64,000 nucleotides of DNA from Inia geoffrensis (taxonomy: Eukaryota > Chordata > Mammalia > Artiodactyla > Iniidae). Location of the stretch: positions 24,839,592-24,903,591 of the forward strand of contig CM070905.1 in assembly GCA_036417435.1 (NCBI GenBank), written 5' to 3'. Position 1 is the first letter of the stretch; each line of letters starts with the position of its first letter. The translations under genes and the position numbers were made by a program. Of the stretch, positions 10,019 through 19,909 are shown piece after piece. The notes beneath the pieces were generated by a model. It saw only the letters and a program-made list of their open reading frames with translations. It was not told where the DNA came from and made no database searches.

Positions 10019-11142
10019 GGATTTCTCAGCTTGGATTTCTATGGGTTTGCAGAATGCTGAGGTGCTTTCTTTCTCTCCTACTGAATTATGTACAGGAAGA
10101 CTGTTGCTGAAGCTAGTCGGACAGGCATTTGAGGTACATATGCCTTGAAGTTTTTCTGAAGTTTGCTGTTATCATGGAGGCATATTAATTCCAAGGAAAT
10201 AAAACTTCTCAGGATTACAGAAGATCTAGCTGTGGAAAAATCCAACATAAAAAGATTTTTATGTATATTAGAAAAAGATGACTTACTCAATCCAAATTTA
10301 TTTAGCAAAGCCCACATGCATCTTGAGGCTACCCTGCTTAGGGCAGTTCTTAGGCAGGGAGAATCATATAGGACTGTAGAATCGATCTTTCAGAATACAG
10401 AGGCTAAAAGTTTCTATATTGATTAGGAAAACCCCAGTTAAATGGATTAATAGTCTCAAATCAGCTGTTCTAAGAGATGACATTGGGGCAAGCATATTTA
10501 CCACATTTGGGCAGGCTTACCAGAATGGTTAGGAAAGCCAGCTTTACAAGGAATCATAAGCACGTTGGTGGAACAGTATGACTGCACATCACCCACAGGA
10601 GCCCATTATTCTAACTCTGTAGGTAGAGGTTGAGGAAGACACTAGGATTTAGCGGTTAGGTGGAGAAGTACGTTTTGTCAGGAAGTCCAATTGAGTGGTT
10701 TAAAGACTGATTCTGGGAGTTACTCCATTTTCCTTGGTCTCTCCCAGGTACACATGTTCTTAAACTTTTGTTTGATTTTCTCCTGTTTAAAAAACAACAA
10801 CAACCAAATAACCGATTCTGGTACTGATGTCCTTGATGCTAGTGGCTCTCATCCATCCATAGCTGGCAGGGCTTCCTCTTGGACCCCGGCATCGGGCATC
10901 ATCAGGCTAGTCACTCATATGGGGATGTAATCGCCTGAGATGATGGTCATCAACTCTTCTGTTTCAGAAGGAAAAAGAGGGATCTGTTTTGTTCATAGGT
11001 GCCTGGGGAGAGGTGAGAAGAGAGGGAAACACGTGGAGTCTAGCTGGAGAGATGTGAAGGTCAGAAGAGAAAGGAGTAGTGTCTGTGAAAGACCACATAA
11101 AAGTTTGGGCAGGAAAGAACTGCAGGGCCCAGGTAACATTAG
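10019..11142. other. Unique non-coding sequence
   Basis: No gene or repeat recognised. Overlapping frames on both strands (10078-10426 and 10940-11287) have no motif. A CAA-rich tract lies near 10791-10806. The last 200 bases become purine-rich and then GC-rich approaching the open segment described next. Confidence 0.45.
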
Positions 11143-11514
11143 AAAGCAGGTGAGCCTCCATCTTCCTCTCCTCACTGGCTGTGGACCCCAGGGAAGATTG
11201 ACACCCTGGATCCTCCTGTGCCCCCAGCCGAGTGCACTGGAGAGCTGCAGAGCAGCAGGGGAGAGGATGACTCCAGAAAGTCGGTGATCCTGAAGACGTG
11301 GCAGCCTGCCAGGTCTCCCCCTGGCTCCAAGGAGAGGCCTCGCAAAAAGGCCAGAGTGGAGGAACCGAAGTAGTTAGTTTTTGTGCTTATTGGATATGAA
11401 GCAGCATCTGATAGTCCCCCTGAAATAACTGAGGAAGACTTCAAAGGAGGCCTGAGCCCTAGTAATTCAGGCATTAACGGAAATGCGACTACATCCGTAT
11501 CCATGGGCTGGTGA
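11143..11514 (+). other. GC-rich open segment with one in-frame TAG
   Basis: One plus frame is open for 76 codons to a TAG at 11371 and then, in the same frame, for 46 more codons to a TGA at 11512. The first part ends in a basic, proline-containing tail (SPPGSKERPRKKARVEEPK) resembling a nuclear-localisation-like cluster. The second is acidic (DSPPEITEEDFKGG). A pyrimidine-rich CCCCCAG at 11221-11227 could be an acceptor. No ATG context, donor or family is recognised. The opposite strand is also open for 139 codons, which weakens the case. It could be a decayed exon or retrocopy, or chance. Confidence 0.2.
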
Positions 11515-12139
11515 AACTTGCAATATTTGGAATATATACAATCCTTTATTTCTAAAATGGCTATGATTATGGTATATTTAATAGCATTCACACATGTGAG
11601 GCCAAAAAATTACTTAGCACTAATTTACAAATCAATCACAGAACTTTCTGCCCAGGAAGGAACTTTAGGAAAAATCTATTGCAACCCCCATGATTTAGAA
11701 TCAGAGAGCAAAAATAGGAAGCGACTTAGCTCTGTGATATCGGGCATGTTGGTGGCAGTTAGGACTGTATCTAGAGCTCCCAGGCCCTAGACTTAACCAA
11801 TTTAGAACAGAAAGGAAGAGGCAGGGGTGAAATAGAAAAGAAAAATCAGTAAAACATACGACGGACAACTTGGCTTTACATCAAGTTGGAATGCCAAAAA
11901 GTCACATTTTAACACTAGTTATGTACCAAACCCATCAGTAGTTCTCTAGTTCTGTGAACAATACATGTGTACATTTAAGAAAAAGGTTCTGAAATTTCAG
12001 TTCTATTAGGTATCAATGTGAATTGTGTCTTTGATCACTGTATGTTTGGTGTCCACACCCTGGAGGTTTTATTATGGGAGAAATTTAGTGGTGGTTTCCC
12101 TGTGGGAGGGAACATGAGTCAGCCCACTCCCAGCTCAGA
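11515..12139. other. Unique non-coding sequence
   Basis: No gene or repeat recognised with confidence. Confidence 0.45.
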
Positions 12140-12296
12140 GCCTCGCTCTGGCCCGTTTCCTTTACCTTAGATGCTCTTCCTCTAAATCATCTGAAAACTG
12201 TCTCCTTCTCATCTTTTAAGTCTCAGCTCAAGAATCACCTCTCTTGAGAGACTGTCACTCCTCACCCTCCCTTCCCCAGGCTGGCTATCTCTATCC
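12140..12296 (+). mobile_element. L2 LINE 3' region, sense, left part
   Basis: L2 segment TTCTCATCTTTTAAGTCTCAG then CTCAAGAATCACCTCTCTTG and a C-rich part. Its continuation lies at 13625-13840, beyond the MER20 and L1 insertions, so the L2 is the oldest layer of this stack. Confidence 0.65.
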
Positions 12297-12335
12297 CACT
12301 GACTCTCAAATTTTGTCCCCTAAGAAACAGTTACC
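12297..12335 (+). mobile_element. MER20 left end
   Basis: CACTGACTCTCAAATTTTG and GTCCCC match the degraded left terminal repeat of MER20, a non-autonomous hAT element. It is cut at 12335 by an L1 insertion and resumes at 13465. Confidence 0.65.
12322..12335 (+). repeat. Target-site duplication of twin-primed L1, left copy
   Basis: AAGAAACAGTTACC on the left is matched on the right by ACAGTTACC at 13456-13464, directly after the A tail. The first bases of the right copy merge with the tail, so the true length is 9-14 bp. The match is exact. Confidence 0.85.
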
Positions 12336-12659
12336 TTTTGTCCACACCCTCTCCAGCATTTATTGTTTCTAGATTTTTTGATGATGGCCATTCTAACTGG
12401 TGTGAGATGATATCTCATTGTAGTTTTGATTTGCATTTCTCTAATGATTAATGATGTTGAGCATTCTTTCATGTGTTTGTTGGCAGTCTGCATATCTTCT
12501 TTGGAGAAATGTCTATTTAGATCTTCTGCCCATTTTTGGATTGGGTTGTTTGTTTTTTTGTTATTGAGCTGCATAAGCTGCTTGTAAATTTTGGAGATTA
12601 ATCCTTTGTCAGTTGCTTCATTTGCAAATATTTTCTCCCATTCTGAGGGTTGTCTTTTG
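12336..12659 (-). mobile_element. Inverted 5' part of an L1 (ORF2 C-terminal region)
   Basis: About 324 bp of L1 ORF2 in reverse orientation. On the plus strand it reads TTTTGTCCACACCCTCTCC, GATGATGGCCATTCTAACTGG, TTTGCATTTCTCTAATGATT to CCATTCTGAGGGTTG, and on the minus strand it is open for about 115 codons. It corresponds to the ORF2 segment immediately upstream of the sense part that follows at 12660. Inverted 5' part, sense 3' part and one TSD pair together are the hallmark of twin priming. Confidence 0.92.
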
Positions 12660-13455
12660 GAACCCTCTTTCACTGCTGGTGGGAATGTGAATTGGTTCAG
12701 CCACTATGGAGAACAGTATGGAGGTTCCTTAAAAAACTAAAAATAGAACTACCATATGACCCAGCAATCCCACTACTGGGCATATACCCTGAGAAAACCA
12801 AAATTGAAATAGAGGCGTGTACCAAAATGTTCATTGCAGCTCTATTTACAATAGCCAGGACATGGAAACAACCTAAGTGCCCATCGTCAGATGAATGGAT
12901 AAAGAAGATGTGGCACATATACACAATGGAATATTACTCAGCGTTAAAAAGAAACGAAATTGAGCTATTTGTAATGAGGTGGATAGACCTTGAGTCTGTC
13001 ATACAGAGTGAAGTAAGTCAGAAAGACAAAGACAAATACCGTATGCTAACACATATATATGGAATTTAAGAAAAAAAAAATGTTATGAAGAACCTAGGGG
13101 TAAGACAGGAATAAAGACACAGACCTACTGGAGAACGGACTTGAGGATATGGGGAGGGGGAGGGGTGAGCTATGGGAGGGCGAGGGAGGGGCATGGACAT
13201 ATATATACTAACAAACGTAAGGTAGATAGCTAATGGGAAGCAACCGCTTGGCACAGGGATATCAGCTCGGTGCTTTGTGACTGCGTGGAGGGGTGGGATA
13301 GGGAGAGAAGGAAGGAGGGAGACGCAAGAGGGAAGAAATATGTGAACGTCTGTATATATATAACTGATTCACTTTGTTATAAAGTAGAAACTGACACACC
13401 ATTGTGGAGCAATTTTAACCCAATAAAGATGTTAAAAAAAAAAAAAAAAAAAAAA
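12660..13455 (+). mobile_element. L1 3' part: ORF2 C-terminus, 3' UTR and A tail
   Basis: The sense half of the same L1. It starts with the cysteine-containing end of ORF2 (FHCWWEC motif), stays open to the natural ORF2 stop at 13067-13069 and so keeps about 135 intact C-terminal residues. A 3' UTR with the CTAATGGGAAGCAACCG and GGTGGGATAGGGAGAG segments follows, then AATAAAG at about 13421 and an uninterrupted run of about 25 A. The uninterrupted tail, the open frame and the exact TSD mark a recent insertion. The reverse transcriptase domain is absent, so it cannot move by itself. Confidence 0.93.
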
Positions 13456-13464
13456 ACAGTTACC

Positions 13465-13624
13465 GAAGTCTGCAGACATTTTTGAATGTCATGACTGGGG
13501 TTCGGGGGTGCTAGTGGGTGGTGGTCAGTGATGATGCTAAATATCTTATCATGCATGAGACAGTTCCCCACAACAAGGAATTATCTCATCCGAAATGTCA
13601 CTAGTGCCAAAGTTGAGAACCCTG
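13465..13624 (+). mobile_element. MER20 right part
   Basis: Continuation of the MER20 that starts at 12297: GTCTGCAGACATTTTTGAATG, GGGGTGCTAGTGGGTGG, TGCTAAATATCTTATCATGC and the right end AATGTCACTAGTGCC with GTTGAGAACCCTG. Removing the L1 and one TSD copy restores a continuous element of about 185 bp. Confidence 0.82.
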
Positions 13625-13840
13625 CTCTCACCCTTTGCCTTACCTTTGATTTTCTAACATTGTACCACAATCTTATTTGTTTACATGTTTTTCCATCTGT
13701 CTTCTCCCATCCCACCCCCTTGAATGAAAGCTCTACAAAGCCAGGAACTGGGTTTTGCTCATTATCATAGAGGCTTCTGGAACAGTCCTGGGCATCGAGT
13801 AGGTGCTCCATAAATGTGGATTGAATTGATTGAATGAATG
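13625..13840 (+). mobile_element. L2 LINE 3' end, sense, right part
   Basis: Typical L2 terminus: TTGAATGAAAGCTCTACAAAG, CCAGGAACTGGGTTTTGC, CCTGGGCATCGAGTAGGTGC, CCATAAATGTGGATTG and the TGAATGAATG tail. It joins 12140-12296 across the two later insertions. Confidence 0.75.
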
Positions 13841-15756
13841 ATTCTATAGCTACCATTGGAAAAATCACTTACAGGGCCAGCTGTGCTACGGTGCAGCATT
13901 CTCATTGATGAAAGAAACCAAGGCAGGAGCACCAGGGAAAATAGAATGGCTTTTTTCTTTTGGGTCTCATACAATCAGGATCAGCACAATTTTGTCTTTC
14001 AGAAAACCAACAAATGAAAAAAGGCGAAGGTTATTGAAAACGAGTGGGTCCTGCCTGTGTGACAGCTGTCGGTGTAATCCTGTAGCTTCTATGACAGTGG
14101 TTATCTAGGCTCACTGCAAAGGGGAATGGAAATGAAGCCATTTGTATGGGAGCTACATTTGGCAAAGAGTAACAACTTATTGATTCAGGCTGTCCAAGAA
14201 ACCCATGTTTCTTCTCCATGTCTTTTCATTCCCAGTCTGGGTTGAATTGAAAACACAAATTCTACTCAAATGTATTAACAGCTCTCTAATGTAAGCTATC
14301 AGCCACGAAGAAATGAAAAGAATTATTTGAAGCACTCTAGAAGGCCAGTTGCAAGCTGGTTTATTTTACCTGATGTATTATCAAAAAAGAAAGAGCAACG
14401 CTGCCCTAATGCCAAATCAGGGATGCATCTGTACAGTTTTCTCAATAGAACTGGGTAATATATAGTGAGTGCATCTAACTAGCAAAATGTGATCAGGAGC
14501 ATCATGGAAATAAAGACTGAAAAGTGCCTTAATGGCTTTAAAATTCGCAGATGGCAAATCAAGTAAAAGATCTGTTTATCACCCTCCGAATGTTCTCTGT
14601 AAAATGCGCATCCGAGGGCTAATAAGTTTCTGATGGCAACTGCTGCACGTTAGGAAACCTCACTGGAATCCTTGGCTCTCGGAACCCAAGCTCTCCTGGT
14701 GTCTTGCTGCAGGATGGGGGAGCTGCTTTCCTGACCACACAGCTTCTGGACGATAAAACTGAGAAGCCATTGTGCTTTGCCCGGAGTGTTTGAAAGCAAA
14801 CATGAGAGCGTCAGATCTGTATAATAATGCACTGGAGATTGTTATGTCATGTTCTAGGTTTCATAAAGTCTTGCATAAACAGTTTGATATAGAATATTAC
14901 AGACTAGTAAAAGCTGCTTTCTAGTGTTTGGGCTCTTTCTGTCTACAATTCAGTGAATGTGACATACATTAACTGCACAGCTTGGCTACCGCATTTTTTT
15001 ATGCTATGAAAATGTAACTTAATTAATGAACTCCATAATCAATTAGCACGCCAGTACATTTTGACCACTACTTTTATATTTAGCATATGTTCTATTTTTA
15101 AAATATTTAAGTTAATCCCTCTTTATTTGCATTACTTACATTTCAACAGTTTTATTAAAATAAAATTTAAAAAATTCTGCAATCCAGACATTTCTTTTAT
15201 AGCTATGAGGAGTTTCTCCTTTCTTTTTCCTTCTCTCCCTCTTCTGTCTCCCCTACTCTGTTTTCCTTTCTCTATTAAACCAATTCATGCTTAGTTCAAC
15301 CCTTTAAAATCCCAAATTTAATCACCTGATTTCTTAAAAATTTGTTATCCAATAAAAAATACAGAAATATACTTGATAATATTTACCTATCTATAAAATA
15401 AATATAATTTCATTTATAACATGGATCTCTACTAGGTGTCCAGTTGTAATATGGATCAAACCATGTCTCATGAAACATAATTTATGGTGAAAACCTGATA
15501 TGAGCATTTGGCCTCTAAGACAAGTGTTAGCTCTGTTTTCTAACTAACTTCTAAATAGTATAGGTCTAAAAGCTGTGGCTTCATTGAGCTTAAAAGACAG
15601 CTCTGTCAGAAGATGAGGATTCTTGATCCTACCTCTTTGAATCACCATTATGTCAGAGGGATCTCAAAAGAAGAGAATGGCTGGTTAATTTCTAAGGAGT
15701 CTAGGATGAAACAGGGCATACTTGAAGAGGTTCATGATCTTATATAAATGAATGAG
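13841..15756. other. Long unique stretch, possible conserved non-coding DNA
   Basis: About 1.9 kb with no recognised repeat or gene. The part at 14,820-15,060 is AT-rich with homeodomain-type cores (TTAATTAATGAAC, TAATCAATTAGC), and 14,280-14,650 is free of low-complexity runs. Long repeat-free intervals in a repeat-dense window can reflect constraint, but nothing here proves it. Open frames of 60-95 codons show no family motif. Confidence 0.35.
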
Positions 15757-15998
15757 TGAACGTTTTATTTATTTTTTTTTAATTTTTTTTTTGCGGTACG
15801 CGGGCCTCTCACTGTTGTGGCCTCTCCCGTTGTGGAGCACAGGCTCCGGACGCACAGGCTCAGCGGCCATGGCTCATGGGCCCAGCCGCTCTGCGGCATG
15901 TGGCATCTTCCCAGACCGGGGCATGAACCCGTGTCCCCTGCATCGGCAGGCGGACTCTCAACCACTGCGCCACCAGGGAAACCCTGAACATTTTATTT
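15757..15998 (-). mobile_element. CHR-type SINE, antisense, with TSDs
   Basis: A tRNA-derived cetacean SINE on the minus strand at about 15771-15984. The plus strand shows the T tract, GCGGTACGCGGGCCTCTC, GGCTCAGCGGCCATGGCTC, GAACCCGTGTCCCCTGCATC (complement of the B box) and CGCCACCAGGGAAACCC. The flanks TGAACGTTTTATTT (15757-15770) and TGAACATTTTATTT (15985-15998) form a 14-bp TSD with one change. Pol III box A and box B are inherited from the ancestral tRNA. It carries no protein. Confidence 0.95.
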
Positions 15999-16007
15999 GA
16001 GTAGAGA

Positions 16008-16228
16008 CAGGCCTTGGAGTTATGTGAACTAGAGTCCAAATTCTGGCTCATCCATTTACTAGCTCTTGAATGACTTTAGCTACTTAAATTTCTCAGAGTC
16101 TATACTGGTAAAATGGGGCTTAGTAATAAGTACCTTGTAGGATTATTTAATAATAAGACTAGGAATATGTACAGAAAGTGCTTTGGTGCCTGGCACCCAG
16201 TAGGCATTAATAGATGGTAGCTATTAGC
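16008..16228 (+). repeat. MIR, sense
   Basis: MIR core and flanks: GGAGTTATGTGAACTAGAG, ATTCTGGCTCATCCATTTAC, TAGCTCTTGAATGACTTTAG, GTAAAATGGGGCTTAG and the 3' part TGCCTGGCACCCAGTAGGC with ATTAATAGATGG. Nearly full-length but diverged. Confidence 0.8.
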
Positions 16229-16341
16229 AGTATCTATTTGTAAACAAGTAAAATGGACTGTGTTAAGAATTTGGAAAGTTCTGTTTTTGTGGTAATGTTT
16301 ATAATATTTATGAGATAGAACTGATGATGTAAATATAATAC

Positions 16342-16383
16342 ACACACACAGCACACATATACAAACACATACACGCACACACA
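16342..16383. repeat. Imperfect (CA)n microsatellite
   Basis: About 42 bp of CA repeats interrupted by GCACACAT, ATACAAACA and GCACACACA units. The interruptions suggest an old, relatively stable tract. It gives a Cys/Val-rich chance frame on the minus strand (16100-16384). Confidence 0.9.
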
Positions 16384-16439
16384 TTCTCAGCCAGAGTTTG
16401 CTCCTGAGACATCAGATTCAAGAAGGCATCTTTGAGCCT

Positions 16440-16550
16440 TTCTGCCTTTGGCTTCCCAGTGAAGGTACAGCTATCTGATGGCAGGGTCCAAATTGTACAT
16501 TTTATCCAGTGCCTCATCAGGTACAAAGAATGTGCTTAATAGGTATTGAA
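16440..16550 (+). mobile_element. L2 3' end, sense, degraded
   Basis: ATGGCAGGGTCCAAATTG, TTTTATCCAGTGCCTCATC and ATGTGCTTAATAGGTATTG resemble the L2 terminus (the segments usually ending in GTGCTCAATAAATATTTG). Weak match. Confidence 0.4.
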
Positions 16551-17188
16551 AGATTAAAATATGTTTCTAAATAGCCTACATTTGGGACAACGTTTTTTCC
16601 TACTTTTTCTTTCTTAAAGTTATGACAATTTCTTTTCCTTCCTTTTTTCTTATGAGTTGGCGTACAAGAAGAGATGTACCTGGAGCAATTTTTCTCCACA
16701 GCCTCATTCACACACACACTGGGCAGAAGAAGAAAGGGAAAATGGGTTCCTGGGTAGGCACTCAGAATTCCCATGCTTGTCTTCCAGGCATGAGGGAGTT
16801 GTTTCCCCATTTCATCTTCTTGATGCTCACACAAAAGAAAGAATGGAGGTCCCAGAGGGTTACTGTGTTTGAAGCTATTCAAAACATGTTTGGGTATACT
16901 TTTGACTGTTCCCATTACCATAATGCTTCCTCTATTTTCACAGTTGGGAAAATATATGTACTTTATTGCAATATAAAGAGTAACTACAACAAGCAATAAA
17001 ACCACGGACCCCTACATATGCTGTGATAAGTGACTCTGGGTCAATCCTTTAAACAGATCATGGAATCTCTGCCTTGACTGTCAAGGGAGTCATGGAATAA
17101 GACCATTAAACATATTTTAGCAAATTCTGACCCTGAATAAGGTTAAAGACTTATTAGGAAGGTTTAATTGAGAGGGAAGCATGAAAAA
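16551..17188. other. Unique non-coding sequence
   Basis: No repeat recognised. It contains most of the longest open frame of the window (minus strand, 162 codons, 16517-17005), which has a hydrophobic start and a basic middle but no recognisable domain. It overlaps 125- and 71-codon plus-strand frames, so I treat it as chance. Confidence 0.45.
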
Positions 17189-17405
17189 GCATGGACTTCG
17201 AACACAGATACACTTGAGAAGATCTGCCTCTTACTAGCTACGTGACCTTGGGCGACGTATTTAGTGCTATTTTACGCATCTTTATAATGGGAATAAAACC
17301 ATTTACACTTAAAGTTTTTATATGGATCAGATGAGACAGCCCATGAAGCACTGAGAACAATATCTGTCCGGCACAGAGTAGGTATTTGACAAAAGATAAA
17401 CTGCC
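17189..17405 (+). repeat. MIR, sense
   Basis: MIR with clear core TACTAGCTACGTGACCTTGG, then CGTATTTAGTGC, ATGGGAATAAAACC, GATCAGATGAGACAGCCC and the 3' part CACAGAGTAGGTATTTGAC. Confidence 0.78.
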
Positions 17406-17479
17406 TTCGCCTCTTCCTCATTTTATTTTTAGAAAGAGACTAGTCACCCTGCCTGCCTGTCTTAGGGTGGGTATTTGCA

Positions 17480-17565
17480 TTTGTGACTATCAAATGAGAC
17501 AACATGAAAGCACTTTGTAAAACTAAAGCACAGTATCAGTATAAACAATGGAGACAACCGATGTT
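17480..17565 (+). repeat. MIR-type 3' end fragment
   Basis: ATCAAATGAGACAACATG, AAAGCACTTTGTAAAAC and CAGTATCAGTATAAAC resemble the 3' half of a MIR-family SINE. Short and low confidence. Confidence 0.4.
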
Positions 17566-17698
17566 ATGATCCAGGATATGACAAAGCTGTTCATATGTTG
17601 AGAAGTTGGTGAAGATTCCAAATTAACTTTGACTACCTTTGAAAGTTACTAGTAATGGAGAGGTGAGTAGCTTTTGCACCGTATATCTTCTGGGTCCA

Positions 17699-18132
17699 GT
17701 AGTGTTCCCCCAAATTTTTGTCTGCCTGGAACCTCAGAATGAGACTTTATTTGGAAATAGGGTCTTTAGAGATGTCATTAGTTAAGGTGAAGTCATACTA
17801 GACTAGGATGGGCTCTAATCTAATGACTTGTATTCTTATAAGAAGAGAAAACATATGTACCGACACACACAGAGAAGAAGGCCATGTGAATAAGGAGGGA
17901 GAGATTGGAGGGATGCATCTGAGAGCCAAGGAGTACCAGGAATTGCCAGCAAACCAATAGGAGCCTGAAGAAGCAAGGAAGGATGCTTTCCTAGAAACTT
18001 CAGAGAGAGCATGGCCCTATGGACACCTTGATTTGAGACTTCCAGCCTCCAGAACTGTGAGAGAATAAACCTCTGTTGTTTCAAGCCACTTGGTTTGTGA
18101 TATTTGTCACAGCAGCCCTAGGAAGTCAATAC
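17699..18132 (+). repeat. MaLR/ERVL-like solo LTR
   Basis: LTR-like repeat of the old mammalian MaLR type, recognised from ACCTCAGAATGAGACTTTAT, TTGGAAATAGGGTCTTTAG, GGTGAAGTCATACTAGACTAG, CTTATAAGAAGAG, CCATGTGAATAAGG and the end with CTTCCAGCCTCCAGAAC, GAGAATAAACCTCTG (polyadenylation signal at 18064-18069), and CAGCAGCCCTAGGAAG. No internal retroviral sequence lies next to it. It is an inert fossil LTR. Confidence 0.65.
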
Positions 18133-19615
18133 ACTCTACCTCGCTCTTTTTTATTGGTTAGAATTTTGCATAATGTAAAATGATGTAAAGGTGTTGCTTT
18201 AACTTGAAAATAAAGCTTAGTAAGAGGTCTCAGAACTTTATTCAAATCCTGCTGCGTGTGGAAATTAAATCTCACCTTATCTATATCTAAGAGCTCTCAA
18301 AGTATTGATTATTTTTGGAAATCCACCAAAGAAGTTGGGATGAACTCTGAGCTGGGGCAAAACTTTGAACTTCTCATGAGTCAGTCCTATCTATTTGCTA
18401 AAGAAGCGAAGGTACATAGACCAGAAAAGGGGAGGGTGGGGTGGGGTGGGGAAGGGCGAGCCTAATGAAACTTGGGAGATTTTCATAAGGGAATTATCAC
18501 TTGTAGGGTTAAAATCATGTTGGGGTCTTGAGCATGGCCACATAACTGGCCTGAGAGCTGTATTTTACTTCCCAGGCAATTTTGGGCCATCATGAAGGCA
18601 GACAGGTTTAGTCTATGATTGTGTTAATAGCATTTTCACCAAGGGATTTGATTTTCTTCTTGGTGGACCCTGCACCCCCAAACCAAGAGTAGGGTCTCCC
18701 CCAGGCCTCTGGTTATCGTTTGCTGAGTCAGTGTGTGGTTGGATATAGAGAATGGGCAACTGAATTGCATGGATACTTCCTGTGGGAATTGAACCACACA
18801 TCCGGAACATCTCAATCACTGCTTCGTTTTAACTCAGTGTAGAAGGCCAAAGAAACACATAGGGTTCGGTGAGGTTTAAATCTGTGTAGTCTTTCTTTGT
18901 TTCCCCGAGCTCAGCCCCACAGCGCCTGTGGTTAGTACGAAAGCTGTTTCTTTCTCTTCTCTAAGAAAAATGTACATGCGATAGTACTCCCCCATGTAAC
19001 TTAAAGCACTCCTGGTTATTTGACCTACACCTACAAAGAAGCAAAGCTGAAGTGAAATATTCTAAAAATCAGTAGTATAATGAACCGAATAGTATTTTGT
19101 CTGCAGGCTTTTGTTTTTCCATTTAGAGGATCTTTCTGCTTAAAATAGGTGCTGCCATTTTTAGCGTGGTCCTCTGGCTAATTAAGATCCTGTGCAGCGC
19201 TGGGACCTGGGTGAACAGGGGAATAACTTGTGCTTTTCTACATGGAGGCACAACTTTGCATCATCTTAAAGGCTAGGCAGCTTGGTTTGAGATAAGCCTG
19301 CTGAAAGGTGGAGGGATTGTTTCAGGGCAGAGTGGAAAGAAGTCCTATCCTCATGGGCCTCTGTTTTCTCCTAATGTGGCACGACATTTTAAAATCCAAG
19401 GCCGGAAACTGCCTGTGTTGGTCATCCTGGAGGGAAGAGCTACATCTAAAAAAGTGGAATCTGACTTTTATCGCATGCAATCTGTGCACATTACAGAGAG
19501 GAACACATCTGTCAAAGAAGGGACTCGCTAACTACTATCAGTGGTTTCAAGGTAATTTGTCACAAACTTGCAATAGGCCCGACTTTCTTCACCCATGACA
19601 CCTTTGCATTTTATT
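18133..19615. other. Unique non-coding sequence with a G-rich run
   Basis: About 1.5 kb with no recognised repeat or gene. It includes a G-run cluster at 18429-18456 (see findings). Open frames of 60-96 codons are unrelated to each other and have no motif. The 96-codon frame at 19308 has several Cys/Trp residues but no zinc-finger spacing. Confidence 0.45.
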
Positions 19616-19861
19616 TGAAAGCAATTTTTGTTTTGTTTTGTTTTGTTTTTTGTTTTGCGTTACGCGGGCCTTTCACTGTTGTGGCCTCTCCCGTTGCGGA
19701 GCACAGGCTCCGGATGCGCAGGCTCAGCGGCCGTGGCTTACGGGCCCAGCCGCTCCGCGGCATGTGGGATCTTCCCGGACCGGGGCACGAACCCGTGTCC
19801 CCTGCATCGGCAGGCGGACTCTCAACCACTGTGCCACCAGGGAAGCCCTGAAAGCAATTTT
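19616..19861 (-). mobile_element. CHR-type SINE, antisense, with TSDs
   Basis: Minus-strand CHR SINE at about 19629-19848. The T tail has evolved into a TTTTG repeat. It is followed by GCGTTACGCGGGCCTTTC, GCTCAGCGGCCGTGGC, GAACCCGTGTCCCC and GTGCCACCAGGGAAGCCC. The TSD TGAAAGCAATTTT is exact at 19616-19628 and 19849-19861. Three overlapping 78-90 codon frames here are SINE artefacts. Confidence 0.95.
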
Positions 19862-19909
19862 AATTTCCACTTAATAAGCATTGAACGGGTTGTCCACTAG
19901 CAATCGTCG

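Noticed and set aside
11172..11591. 139-codon minus-strand frame opposite the 11.1-kb candidate
   Set aside because: Its peptide has no recognisable motif, and the plus strand gives a more protein-like translation. Kept only as a caution against the plus-strand candidate.
12320..13069. 117- and 139-codon frames resembling a conserved protein
   Set aside because: They are L1 ORF2 C-terminal sequence split by the inversion, not a host gene.
15752..16051. Several 60-90 codon frames over the SINE at 15.8 kb and similar ones at 19.6, 35.8, 53.5 and 62.7 kb
   Set aside because: They translate the same CHR SINE in different frames (GPSRSAACGIFPDRG-like and PPADAGDTGSCPG-like peptides recur), so they are repeat artefacts and not a gene family.
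16517..17005. Longest open frame of the window (162 codons, minus strand)
   Set aside because: No domain, homopolymeric lysine and leucine runs, overlapping frames on the other strand, and no splice or promoter context. A frame of this length is not surprising in 64 kb read in six frames.
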